From assembly GCA_965656935.1 (NCBI GenBank), contig CBFHMG010000002.1, positions 310,001 through 374,000 on the forward strand: a DNA stretch of 64,000 nt, given 5' to 3'. Each line of letters starts with the position of its first letter. Positions within the stretch are counted from its first letter, which is position 1. Made by a program: the position numbers and the translations under genes. Shown here piece by piece: positions 35,106 to 44,399 of this stretch. The DNA is from M30B80 sp965656935. Lineage in GTDB: Bacteria > Pseudomonadota > Alphaproteobacteria > Rhodobacterales > Rhodobacteraceae. A model generated the notes under the pieces. That model worked only from the letters and a program-made list of their open reading frames with translations. It was not told the DNA's origin and did no database searches.

Positions 35106-36551
35106 ATGCCTGCATTGATGATCCAGGGCACAGGTTCGAATGTCGGGAAATCGATGTTGGTGGCGGGCCTTTGCCGCGCTGCAAAGCGCCGCGGGATCAA
35201 GGTTGCGCCATTCAAGCCGCAAAACATGTCAAACAATGCGGCCGTCACCAGCGATGGCGGCGAGATTGGCCGCGCGCAGGCATTACAGGCTCTAGCCTGC
35301 GGTTTAGAGCCTGTTTCTGATATGAATCCAGTGCTTCTCAAACCTGAAACCGATACGGGCGCGCAGGTTGTGGTGCAGGGCAAGCGCATCGCACGGGCCG
35401 AGGCTGCTGATTACGGCGCGCTCAAGCCGAAATTGATGGACGCGGTTCTTGAGAGTTTCAACCGCCTTAAAGCAGGCCATGATCTGGTGATCGTCGAAGG
35501 CGCGGGCAGCCCCGCCGAGGTTAATTTGCGGCCTCGCGATATCGCCAATATGGGCTTTGCTTTGGCCGCAAAAGTGCCAGTGGTTTTGGCGGGCGATATT
35601 GATCGCGGTGGTGTGATTGCCCAGATCGTGGGAACCCAAGCGGTGATTGACCCCGCTGATGCCGCGATGGTTCAGGGGTTTCTCATCAATAAATTTCGGG
35701 GGGACCCGAGGCTGTTTGATGATGGATATGACTATATCGCGGCCAAGACGGGTTGGGCCGGTTTTGGCGTTTTGCCATGGTTTCATGACGCGTGGAAATT
35801 GCCTGCCGAGGATGCAATTGACCTCAACCGCGCCCCGCATCGCGATGGCCTGCATATTGTGTGTCTTGCCCTGTCGCGCATCGCGAATTTCGATGATCTT
35901 GATCCGCTTGCGCAGGAGAGTGGCGTCAGGCTGACCATGCTTGGCCCTGGTCGTGCGCTGCCAGCCGATGCTGATCTGGTGATCCTTCCAGGATCGAAAA
36001 GCACGCGCGGCGATCTGGCGTTTTTGCGCGCGCAGGGCTGGGATATTGATCTCGCTGCTCATATTCGGCGCGGGGGGCATGTGCTGGGAATTTGCGGCGG
36101 CTATCAAATGCTGGGTCAGATCGTACGCGACCCTGACGGCGTGGATGGCGCGAGCGGCGAAACCGAAGGTTTGGGGTTTCTGGATGTCGAGACGGTCATG
36201 AGCCCCGCCAAACGCCTTGCGGTCTCGGACGCTGTGCATGTGCCAAGCGGGACGGGGTTTGCAGGATATGAAATTCATATGGGCCAGACGCTCGGCCCCG
36301 ATTGCGCGCGGCCTTTTGCGATGCTCGGTCAGGCAACTGACGGCGCGCATTCGCTAAATGGTCGTGTGATGGGCACCTATCTCCATGGTCTTTTTGCCAA
36401 TGACGCCTTTCGCGCCAGTTATTTGGACATGTTAGGCGGGCAGGCCTCGGGCCTCAGTTATTCGGCCGAGCTGGAGCATATTTTGGATGCTTTGGCCGAT
36501 CACATGGAACAGCATCTTGATATTGGCGGTTTGATCGCCTTGGCGCGCTAG
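35106..36551 (+). CDS. cobQ: Cobyric acid synthase
   Basis: This 481-residue enzyme amidates adenosylcobyrinic a,c-diamide four times using glutamine. The N-terminal dethiobiotin-synthetase-like ATP domain (IQGTGSNVGKSMLVAGLCR, FKPQNMSNNA) is followed by a type 1 glutamine amidotransferase domain with Cys in LGICGGYQMLG and His in GTYLHGLF. It is second in the cobO-cobQ pair. The 3' end is 2 bp from the stop of the opposing Hint gene. Confidence 0.97.
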   Translation: MPALMIQGTGSNVGKSMLVAGLCRAAKRRGIKVAPFKPQNMSNNAAVTSDGGEIGRAQALQALACGLEPVSDMNPVLLKPETDTGAQVVVQGKRIARAEAADYGALKPKLMDAVLESFNRLKAGHDLVIVEGAGSPAEVNLRPRDIANMGFALAAKVPVVLAGDIDRGGVIAQIVGTQAVIDPADAAMVQGFLINKFRGDPRLFDDGYDYIAAKTGWAGFGVLPWFHDAWKLPAEDAIDLNRAPHRDGLHIVCLALSRIANFDDLDPLAQESGVRLTMLGPGRALPADADLVILPGSKSTRGDLAFLRAQGWDIDLAAHIRRGGHVLGICGGYQMLGQIVRDPDGVDGASGETEGLGFLDVETVMSPAKRLAVSDAVHVPSGTGFAGYEIHMGQTLGPDCARPFAMLGQATDGAHSLNGRVMGTYLHGLFANDAFRASYLDMLGGQASGLSYSAELEHILDALADHMEQHLDIGGLIALAR

Positions 36552-36553
36552 GC

Positions 36554-37693
36554 TTAGGCGGCGACGCGTCGTGTCTCGGCCTGCATGGTTTGCAGGGTTT
36601 GGGCCGTTGCGCGGTCAATCGTTTCAAAAACAGGCTCGAGATCGGAGATCATAGGCCGCGCAAGCGCATCCCCCTGGCCGCCAAGAATATCACCGAGCAG
36701 GGCCGTTTCCATATGGCAAGCGCCGATGGTTACGCAATCATGGTCATCGGTCATGATCTGATACATCCGCCGAACAGGCAGGGTTTGGTCCTTGATCACC
36801 GAAATCCGGTTCACCATGTCACCGGCCCGCGCAAAAATGGCTTCCTTGCCTGTCAGATACTCGACCGTGCTGCCCTGCATAAGCATGCGGGTCATCGGCG
36901 AGACATGGATATCATGGGACAAGCCGAAATAGGGCGCGCGGACCATAAGAGGCGCGGTTGACCCAATGCCAAGCATATCAAGATGCCCGCACCAACGAAT
37001 GCGAGATGGGCCAGAAACAAGCCCATCCACGATCATTCCAGGCACAAGGTCTTCAACAGCGATCGGGCCTGCGGGCGTGTTGATCAGCGTGCCTTCACCA
37101 TAGGCGGGCGTGCTGGCCGCCGAGAGGTTGTGATCCGCGAGGGCGACGACTGTCATACATTTGAAGAAGCTGGATTTGGCGGGCAGGAAATCTTCCAGAC
37201 AATGCACCTCGCCCTGATAGGGCGCGATGGTGGCGTTTTGATGGGTCACCAAGTTGTGGATTTCGATCCTGCTGCCGCGCGGATTGGCGCTGGCTGAATA
37301 GATGATCTTGAAGCTGTCATTTGGCCCAATCAGATCAGGATCGGTTTTCGCATTCAGGCCGCGATGCAGGAATTGCAGTGCTCCATCAGGCATACGGTAC
37401 ACCTGAAAAGAGAGATCGCTGCTTTGCCCTGCCCAAACCCGCACGGGCTTGTCAGATTTTCCTGCCAAACTGCCTTCGATTAGGAAGGTTGTGTTTTCGC
37501 GCGCAGCCGCTGCCAAGGACAGGGCCTTTGTATCATGGACAACCTGATGTCCCGCAGCATTCCAAACGGAAATCCAGCTCATGGGCGCATCCCCCGCCAC
37601 CGCCGTGTTTTGGGCAGGATCACTGCGCGCGAGCGTTTGGATTGAAGATATGTCAAAGGTGCGGGGCTCATCCAAAAACCACCTTTGCTTCAA
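36554..37693 (-). CDS. Hint-domain protein
   Basis: This protein has up to 379 residues. The C-terminal half (about 195-340) holds a Hint_2-type fold: GEGTLINTPAGPIAVEDLVPGM, RIRWCGH, then SPMTRMLM. The N-terminal half is unassigned (a lectin-like LSFQVYRMPDGALQFLHRG stretch). The usual catalytic first Cys of the Hint fold appears changed to Gly in this copy (GEGTLI instead of FTRGTHI with preceding Cys), so self-processing is doubtful. The TTG start at 37693 overlaps the upstream Hint gene by 26 nt; a TTG at 37675 and an ATG at 37582 are alternatives. Confidence 0.75.
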   Translation of the reverse strand: MKQRWFLDEPRTFDISSIQTLARSDPAQNTAVAGDAPMSWISVWNAAGHQVVHDTKALSLAAAARENTTFLIEGSLAGKSDKPVRVWAGQSSDLSFQVYRMPDGALQFLHRGLNAKTDPDLIGPNDSFKIIYSASANPRGSRIEIHNLVTHQNATIAPYQGEVHCLEDFLPAKSSFFKCMTVVALADHNLSAASTPAYGEGTLINTPAGPIAVEDLVPGMIVDGLVSGPSRIRWCGHLDMLGIGSTAPLMVRAPYFGLSHDIHVSPMTRMLMQGSTVEYLTGKEAIFARAGDMVNRISVIKDQTLPVRRMYQIMTDDHDCVTIGACHMETALLGDILGGQGDALARPMISDLEPVFETIDRATAQTLQTMQAETRRVAA

Positions 37694-39227
37694 ATGATTT
37701 CAACGGCAGGCGCACAGTGTCGCCATAGCCTTGGCCCGAGGACGGGTCGAGGTCTGGAAACAGGCTGAACAACCGCTCACGGGTTGCTTCGTCAAAGGCG
37801 GCAAGTGTTTGCGCGCCGGGAAACAAGCTCTCGGTGGCCAAGCCTTCGGACCAGATGATTTCATGCTGGTCGAATAGGATGTGGAAATACTCCACATCGC
37901 CGCCTTCCTTGACCCAGACGCTGACATTATTGACCAAGTCCTTGGCCGCGATCAGTACCTCGTCTTCTCCAAAAAGAAGTTCGGCTTGGACATTTGAAAT
38001 CAGGATCCGGTGTAGCGGTGAAATGACCAGTCTTTTGTGAAGGCCAAAGGTGCCTTGCTCGATCACAATGGGGGCAGAGGGGCCTTCCGCTTTGGCCGTA
38101 CGGGTGCCGATCCAGCGGATTGGACGTGGGCCATGGTCTTGCGTTTCGACCATTTGCCCGACGGTAAGATCTTCCACCGGAACCTCGCCCTGAGGGGTCA
38201 GAATATGAGTGCCGCGCGTAAAGCAGGGGATCGTGGTGATGGTCGCGAAAGCCGAGTCGCTGATGCCCGAAGCTGTTTCGGCTGTATAGCTGAAATTCTG
38301 GGTTTCAGTCGCAGTGGAGTTCGAGTTTGGAGCCGTAACGCCAAGCCTTCCATCGGACAAAAGCTCGATCACATGCCCCGATGACAAGGTAACTGTGCCG
38401 CCCGTGGAAATCTCCTGACCGTTGATATGGGTCACCGACATGCCCGCCGTGTCATTGGCCAAAACATCAAGGGTCAGCGTATGGCCGTGATAGACGGAGC
38501 CCGTGTCGTTATTCGCGATGACATCACCCTGAATAGAACCCGCTGCGACAAGCAGGGTGGAATCGTAAGAGGAGTCTCCGACATCCGCGATGCCGAGTTT
38601 GAGGGAGTTCACTTGGCCGACATTCACGGGAATTGTAACATTCAAGGTGACGGTAAAGCCGTCCATTTCCGTGTTATAGTCGTCGCCTGTATTATCGACA
38701 TAAAGCGTCTCATTCGCGCCGCCATTGACCGAGTTGATATCGGCGATCGAAAACACAGGCGAGCCGACTTCGACGCCGTTGATCCAGATGCCAACAGCAT
38801 CATTGAAAATCGAGCCGACATATTCGGGGTATTCTTCGGAGGCGAAGGTGAATTGCATGCTCAAGACCGAGGTCGTCGGGATGAAATCCACCTCAAGGAT
38901 CGAGGCGTCATAGGTCGAGCGACCAGCCAGCGTGTTAAAGTCGCTATCATTATTGATGCCACTTGTATTCGAGCTGGTGCTGGCGCTTCGGTTCGGATCG
39001 CCAAAGGCATTGGTGAAGCTCGTCAGCCTGCCCGTGGAAAACATCACACCAGCATCTGATGGGGTAACCCCTGGCGCGATGGCATCGCCATCGGTCCAAA
39101 TGCCCGAGGAACGGTTGTCACCACGATAGTCAGCGTCGACCACAGTCACGCTGTCACCGAAAATCTCCAGTGCCATCTGCAGCGCTGATGCGCCTGTGTT
39201 TATTGGCAATTCCTGAGCGGTCGCCAT
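37668..39227 (-). CDS. Choice-of-anchor/Hint-domain surface protein
   Basis: This 519-residue protein opens with a choice-of-anchor L type domain (MATAQELPINTGASALQMA, GVMFSTGRLTSF, TFASEEYPEYVGS, NDAVGIWING), then an Ig/cadherin-like region with low complexity (about 255-340), and a C-terminal Hint_2 domain starting with the likely nucleophile Cys in TTIPCFTRGTHILTPQGEV, followed by QMVETQDHGPRPIRWIG and LVISPLHRIL. No classical signal peptide is present, so type I or other non-Sec export is likely, as for RTX relatives. The start ATG 39227 gives the family N-terminus. About 270 bp between this gene and dapE hold nothing I recognise. Confidence 0.85.
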   Translation of the reverse strand: MATAQELPINTGASALQMALEIFGDSVTVVDADYRGDNRSSGIWTDGDAIAPGVTPSDAGVMFSTGRLTSFTNAFGDPNRSASTSSNTSGINNDSDFNTLAGRSTYDASILEVDFIPTTSVLSMQFTFASEEYPEYVGSIFNDAVGIWINGVEVGSPVFSIADINSVNGGANETLYVDNTGDDYNTEMDGFTVTLNVTIPVNVGQVNSLKLGIADVGDSSYDSTLLVAAGSIQGDVIANNDTGSVYHGHTLTLDVLANDTAGMSVTHINGQEISTGGTVTLSSGHVIELLSDGRLGVTAPNSNSTATETQNFSYTAETASGISDSAFATITTIPCFTRGTHILTPQGEVPVEDLTVGQMVETQDHGPRPIRWIGTRTAKAEGPSAPIVIEQGTFGLHKRLVISPLHRILISNVQAELLFGEDEVLIAAKDLVNNVSVWVKEGGDVEYFHILFDQHEIIWSEGLATESLFPGAQTLAAFDEATRERLFSLFPDLDPSSGQGYGDTVRLPLKSFEAKVVFG

Positions 39228-39497
39228 ATCATACCCATGCCTCATGGCCGAGGATGACAGTCGCTCATACGTAACACCTGCACGCTTATCTGCGTGTCAG
39301 ATCGTCAAAACTAAATACCATGCGGATTTTACCGCTCGCCTGCCTCGGCTTATTTTTATACCAACATGTTACACGACTGGCTCAGCGCTGTTAACCATTT
39401 TTAGCTTGCTGGCTTGAACTAGCTTGGTCATTGAGCGGCTTGTGCCCGAAATGCCACGCCGTTATCGCTGGATAAGTGCAATTAGAGGACAGCCCCC

Positions 39498-40640
39498 ATG
39501 CCTGTTGATCCTGTAGCTTTGACCGCTGCTTTGGTGAAATGCCCCTCGGTAACCCCAGAGGAAGGCGGCGCATTGCAGCTTCTGGAGGAGGCGCTTTCGG
39601 CGGCTGGCTTTGCCTGCACACGCGTGGATCGCAATGGCGTGCCCAATCTATTTGCGCGTTGGGGGAATGGCGGGAATACACGCACATTCGGCTTTAACGG
39701 CCATACAGATGTGGTGCCTGTCGGGGACGAGGCCGCTTGGACATACCCCCCTTTCTCGGCGCATATGGAGGATGGCTGGCTTTATGGGCGCGGTGCCACC
39801 GATATGAAATCGGGTGTCGCGGCCTTTGTTGCGGCTGCGATTGATTTCGTCACCGATACGCCGCCCGATGGCAGTGTCGTTATTGCCATCACGGGGGATG
39901 AGGAAGGCCCGTCCTCGGATGGAACAATCGCGATCCTTGATTGGATGGCGGCCCAAGGCGAACGCATGGATGCCTGCATCGTCGGTGAGCCGACCTCGCC
40001 CGAGGTGATGGGCGATATGATCAAGATCGGGCGCAGAGGCTCGATGACAGTGAAATTCACGGTTCACGGCAAGCAGGGCCATTCCGCCTATCCCCATAAG
40101 GCGCTGAACCCTATGCCTGCGGTTGCCCTTTTGGCGCATCGTCTGGCCAGCCATGAACTGGATCAGGGGACCGATCATTTTGATGCCTCCACGCTTGCGA
40201 TCACCACGATTGATACGGGCAATACGGCCTCTAATGTGATCCCCGCCAAGACGCATATGACCGCCAATTTGCGGTTCAACGACCTCCATACAGGAGCCTC
40301 GCTGACCGAGTGGCTGACAAGCGAGGCCGAGCGTGTTGCAGATGAAACGGGCACCGAGATCACCATGGAGACCCGTATTTCGGGCGAAGCCTTCCTGACC
40401 CCGCCTGGGGCCCTGTCTGATTTGGTGTCAAACGCTGTCGAGGCCGAGACGGGCCGCAGGCCTGAACTCTCCACCACTGGCGGCACATCCGATGCGCGCT
40501 TTGTGAAATCGCATTGTCCTGTGGTCGAGGTTGGCCTTGTGGGGCACCGTATGCATCAGGTGGATGAGCGGGTCTGGATGCAGGATATCCACGACCTCAA
40601 GCGCATCTATTCCCGTATCCTGAGCGACTATTTCGCCTGA
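39498..40640 (+). CDS. dapE: Succinyl-diaminopimelate desuccinylase
   Basis: This 380-residue M20 metallopeptidase releases L,L-diaminopimelate for lysine and peptidoglycan synthesis. The metal-site motifs are FNGHTDVVPVGD (His, Asp), YGRGATDMKSGVA (bridging Asp), ITGDEEGPSSDGT (catalytic and ligand Glu) and the C-terminal His in HRMHQVDE; the dimerisation domain is about residues 180-290. ATG 39498 follows AGAGGA. Confidence 0.96.
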   Translation: MPVDPVALTAALVKCPSVTPEEGGALQLLEEALSAAGFACTRVDRNGVPNLFARWGNGGNTRTFGFNGHTDVVPVGDEAAWTYPPFSAHMEDGWLYGRGATDMKSGVAAFVAAAIDFVTDTPPDGSVVIAITGDEEGPSSDGTIAILDWMAAQGERMDACIVGEPTSPEVMGDMIKIGRRGSMTVKFTVHGKQGHSAYPHKALNPMPAVALLAHRLASHELDQGTDHFDASTLAITTIDTGNTASNVIPAKTHMTANLRFNDLHTGASLTEWLTSEAERVADETGTEITMETRISGEAFLTPPGALSDLVSNAVEAETGRRPELSTTGGTSDARFVKSHCPVVEVGLVGHRMHQVDERVWMQDIHDLKRIYSRILSDYFA

Positions 40641-40695
40641 GCACCTCTGGTGTTTTGCGCATGACGCGCCTGTGGTGCCGTGTTAACCCATCACC

Positions 40696-42960
40696 ATGAG
40701 CCGCATCCCCAATAAAAAAGAAATCCGCGATTGGATTGCTGACCATCCGGGCAGCACCTCCAAGCGCGATATTGCTAAAGCCTTCGGTATCAAGGGGGCG
40801 GCGCGGATTGATCTCAAGCGCATCCTCAAAGAATTGCAGGAAGAGGGGCATCTGGCCAAGCGTGGCAAAGCCTATCGCGACCCTGATAAATTGCCGCCTG
40901 TTTCGATCCTGCAAGTTCTAGGTCCGGACGAAAATGGTGATGTCTTTTGTCGCCCAATGGAATGGACTGGCGAAGGCCCCGAGCCGCGCATCCTGTTCAG
41001 TGCTCGTGCCACGGACCCTGCTTTGGGCAAAGGCGACCGTATCCTTGCGCGTCTGCAAGAGGTTTCGGGCGAGGATTATATTTATATCGCGCGTCTGATC
41101 CGCCGCATCGGGACCAACCCTCTCAAAATCCTCGGGATTTTCCGTAAAGGGGCGGAGGGTGGGCGCATTGTGCCGATTTCCAAAGGCTCGGATAAGGAAT
41201 GGAGTGTTGCCTCGGATGCCACGGGTGGGGCCAAAGATGGTGAATTGGTCGAGGCCGAACAGGCAGGTCCCAAAGCGCGGATGGGTTTGCCCAAGGCGCG
41301 GGTCACCGACAGGCTAGGCAATCCTGCGGCCCCAAAAGCCGTCAGCCTGATTGCGATCCATGAATATGGCATTCCCGATTCCTTCCCTGACGCCGTGATT
41401 GCCGAGGCGGATGCCGCCAAACCCTGCGATGTGAAGGGCCGCGAGGATATGCGGGATATGCCGCTTGTCACGATCGACCCTGCCGATGCCCGCGACCATG
41501 ATGATGCTTGCTATGCCCATGCCGATACCGACCCCAAGAACAAGGGCGGCCATGTCATCTGGGTCGCGATTGCGGATGTGGCGCATTATGTGCGCGCTGG
41601 CTCGGCGTTGGACCGCGAGGCGCGCAAACGCGGCAATTCCAGCTATTTCCCTGATCGCGTTGTGCCGATGTTGCCTGATCGTCTTTCGGGGGATTTGTGT
41701 TCGCTTCACGAAGGTGTGCCACGCGCTTGTCTGGCGGTGCGGATGGTGGTGGACCAAGCAGGTAACAAAATATCGCACAGCTTCCATCGCGGTTTGATGC
41801 GCTCGGCCGCCTCGCTGAATTACCAAGAGGTTCAGGCCGCCCAAGATGGCGATGTAAACGAGAAATGCGGGCCCTTGCTGGAAACAGTGATCAAGCCGCT
41901 TTACGCCGCCTATGACGCCCTGAAATCCGCCCGCGCCGAGCGTCAGCCGCTTGATCTTGATCTGCCCGAACGCCGGATCGAGCTATCCGAGGAGGGCAAG
42001 GTCAGCTCGGTTGCGTTCCGTGACAGGTTGGATGCCCATAAGCTGATCGAGGAATTCATGGTGCTGGCCAATGTCGCCGCCGCCGAGACCTTGATCAAAA
42101 AGCGCACGCCGCTGTTGTTCCGTGTGCATGAAGAGCCTGATCAGCAAAAGCTCGAATCCCTGCGCGAAGTGGCCCAGACCAGTGGCCTGACCTTGGCCAA
42201 AGGGCAGGTCTTGATGACCCGCCATCTCAACCAGCTCTTGTCTCAGGCCGCTGGCAGCGAAAATGCCGAATTGATCAATATCTCCACCCTGCGTTCCATG
42301 CAGCAGGCCTATTACAATGCCGAGAATTTCGGGCATTTCGGGTTGGCGCTGAAATCCTATGCGCATTTCACCTCGCCGATCAGGCGCTATGCCGATTTGA
42401 TCGTGCATCGCGCCTTGGTCAGTGCGCATGGATGGGGCAAGGATGGGCTGAGCCCTGCCGAAATCGAGGATTTGGACGCCACCGCCAAGCATATCTCCGA
42501 GACCGAGCGCCGCTCGATGATGGCCGAGCGTGATACGACAGATCGTTATTTGGCGGCCTATCTCTCCGACAGGGTCGGTGCAGAATTTTCAGGCCGTATT
42601 TCGGGCATTGCGCGGTTTGGCGCATTTGTAAAACTCGACGAGACGGGGGCCGATGGCCTTTTGCCCATGCGCGCTTTGGGGCGGGAATATTTCCACCATG
42701 ATGCGGATGCGCAAACCTTGATGGGCGCGGAGACAGGGCTGACCATCAGCATAGGCGATCGCGTGGTGGTCAAGCTGGCCGCCGCCGTGCCTGTTACTGG
42801 TGGGCTTGAGCTGGAATTGCTGGAGATCGATGGCGAACGGCGCAAGCCTTTTGAGGGTCGTGGCCGCGGCAAAGGCAAGGGGCCGCATCGGCGTAAATTC
42901 GTGGCTTCCAAGGCGAAATCGGACAAGCTGAAAAAGAAGAAGCTGCGCAAGCGGAAATAA
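40696..42960 (+). CDS. rnr: Ribonuclease R
   Basis: This 754-residue RNase II-family 3'-5' exonuclease has an N-terminal winged helix (residues 1-70), cold-shock-like domains, an RNB catalytic core from about 250 to 580 (TIDPADARDHDDACYA with the Mg-binding Asp set), an S1 domain (RISGIARFGAFVKLDETGADG) and a Lys/Arg-rich tail (KAKSDKLKKKKLRKRK) that helps bind structured RNA. It stands alone, 55 bp after dapE. Confidence 0.97.
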   Translation: MSRIPNKKEIRDWIADHPGSTSKRDIAKAFGIKGAARIDLKRILKELQEEGHLAKRGKAYRDPDKLPPVSILQVLGPDENGDVFCRPMEWTGEGPEPRILFSARATDPALGKGDRILARLQEVSGEDYIYIARLIRRIGTNPLKILGIFRKGAEGGRIVPISKGSDKEWSVASDATGGAKDGELVEAEQAGPKARMGLPKARVTDRLGNPAAPKAVSLIAIHEYGIPDSFPDAVIAEADAAKPCDVKGREDMRDMPLVTIDPADARDHDDACYAHADTDPKNKGGHVIWVAIADVAHYVRAGSALDREARKRGNSSYFPDRVVPMLPDRLSGDLCSLHEGVPRACLAVRMVVDQAGNKISHSFHRGLMRSAASLNYQEVQAAQDGDVNEKCGPLLETVIKPLYAAYDALKSARAERQPLDLDLPERRIELSEEGKVSSVAFRDRLDAHKLIEEFMVLANVAAAETLIKKRTPLLFRVHEEPDQQKLESLREVAQTSGLTLAKGQVLMTRHLNQLLSQAAGSENAELINISTLRSMQQAYYNAENFGHFGLALKSYAHFTSPIRRYADLIVHRALVSAHGWGKDGLSPAEIEDLDATAKHISETERRSMMAERDTTDRYLAAYLSDRVGAEFSGRISGIARFGAFVKLDETGADGLLPMRALGREYFHHDADAQTLMGAETGLTISIGDRVVVKLAAAVPVTGGLELELLEIDGERRKPFEGRGRGKGKGPHRRKFVASKAKSDKLKKKKLRKRK

Positions 42961-43063
42961 GCCGTTTCGGCAAAGTTCCGCAGATGCTCTATATGTCTGC
43001 TTCTGATCTTGCGCAAAACGGGCTATAGAAAGCGCATAAAAACAAGATCCGAGCAGGTTCATT

Positions 43064-44338
43064 ATGCGTAAATTGGTACCAATGTTTTTTATGGCTCTTT
43101 GGGCGCCACTGGCCGCTGCTATGGCCTCTCCTCTGGATATTTCCCCAAGGCCGCTGATCAGGCCTGCGGCCGAGGGTTTGGGACCAGCGGCGGCAATACC
43201 CGTTCAGGCCCGCGCGGATAGCGCTGGTTTCACGGCATGGCGCGCTGGGTTCGAGCCGCGCGCGCGCGCCGCAGGTATTTCGCAATCCGTGATTGATGCC
43301 GCTTTTTCAGAGATATCGCTTGAGCCTGATGTGATCCGTCTTGATCGCAACCAATCCGAGTTCAACCGAACGCTTTGGGAATATCTCGACAGTGCCGTCT
43401 CCGATAACCGGATCAATAGCGGGCGCAGTTCCGCACAGCGCCAGCGCGAGACCCTTGCCGCGATTGAACGGCGCTATGGGGTTGAGGCGGAAATCGTCGT
43501 GGCGATCTGGGGGTTGGAAAGCGCGTTTGGTGCTGTGCGGGGCGACACCCATATTCCCAGTGCTTTGGCGACACTGGCCTATGAAGGCCGCCGCCGCGAT
43601 TTCTTTGAACAGCAATTGATCGCGGCTTTGCGCATTCTGCAATCGGGCGATACGACACCTGCGCGCATGCGGGGGTCATGGGCGGGAGCGATGGGGCATA
43701 CCCAGTTCATGCCGACCAGTTATCTTGATCATGCGGTGGATTTCACGGGCGATGGACGGCGCGATATCTGGGGCGATGACCCGACGGATGCACTGGCCTC
43801 TACGGCCAATTACCTGCGGGAATTCGGTTGGACAACGGGCCAGCCTTGGGGGATGGAAGTCACCCTTCCTGCGGGGTTTGATTATGCTCAATCGGGTGAG
43901 CGGACCAAGCGGAATGTCTCGCATTGGAACGGTTTGGGGGTACGGCTGACCAATGGGCAGTTGATCCCCGATCACGGGCGATCTTCGATCCTTTTGCCTG
44001 CGGGCGCGCAAGGTGTGGCCCTTATGATCTTTGATAATTTCCATGTGATCGAGCGCTATAACCCCGCGGATGCTTATGTGATTGCCGTGGGGCATCTTGC
44101 AGACAGGATCACGGGCGGGCCTGCGTTTCAAAGCGCTTGGCCACGCGGTGATCGCGCTCTGTCTCGGGGCGAGCGTGAGGAATTGCAGCGCAGATTGACG
44201 CGCGCGGGCTTCTCGACCGAAGGGATTGATGGGGTGATTGGCCCCAATACAATCGATGCGATCCGCCGCTTTCAGGCCTCACGTGGTTTGGTGGCTGATG
44301 GCTATGCCTCGCTTGCCATTTTACAAATACTTCGCTGA
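43064..44338 (+). CDS. MltB-like lytic murein transglycosylase with peptidoglycan-binding domain
   Basis: This 424-residue secreted enzyme has a signal peptide (MALWAPLAAAMA), an SLT_2-type (MltB) catalytic domain with GLESAFGAVRGD (catalytic Glu) and GSWAGAMGHTQFMPTSYL, and a C-terminal PG_binding_1 domain (LQRRLTRAGFSTEGIDGVIGPNTIDAIRRFQ). It cleaves glycan strands to 1,6-anhydro-muropeptides. A paralogue with the same plan lies 11 kb away. The stop is 43 bp before a LexA box. Confidence 0.93.
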   Translation: MRKLVPMFFMALWAPLAAAMASPLDISPRPLIRPAAEGLGPAAAIPVQARADSAGFTAWRAGFEPRARAAGISQSVIDAAFSEISLEPDVIRLDRNQSEFNRTLWEYLDSAVSDNRINSGRSSAQRQRETLAAIERRYGVEAEIVVAIWGLESAFGAVRGDTHIPSALATLAYEGRRRDFFEQQLIAALRILQSGDTTPARMRGSWAGAMGHTQFMPTSYLDHAVDFTGDGRRDIWGDDPTDALASTANYLREFGWTTGQPWGMEVTLPAGFDYAQSGERTKRNVSHWNGLGVRLTNGQLIPDHGRSSILLPAGAQGVALMIFDNFHVIERYNPADAYVIAVGHLADRITGGPAFQSAWPRGDRALSRGEREELQRRLTRAGFSTEGIDGVIGPNTIDAIRRFQASRGLVADGYASLAILQILR

Positions 44339-44381
44339 TTAAGTGGACTCGACTCCAGCTTTCGGGCGCTCTAAATATTGA

Positions 44382-44396
44382 GAACATTTAGAGAAC
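44382..44396 (+). promoter_or_regulatory. LexA (SOS) box at the imuB start
   Basis: GAACATTTAGAGAAC is an exact GAAC-N7-GAAC direct repeat, the complement of the GTTC-N7-GTTC operator of alphaproteobacterial LexA. It ends 3 bp before the imuB ATG, overlapping the expected ribosome-binding region, so repressor bound here would block transcription from any promoter just upstream. Confidence 0.87.
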
Positions 44397-44399
44397 AAA

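Noticed and set aside
35304..36350. 348-codon minus-strand frame opposite cobQ
   Set aside because: Composition typical of a shadow frame (many His, Arg, Gln, Ile) and cobQ is certain.
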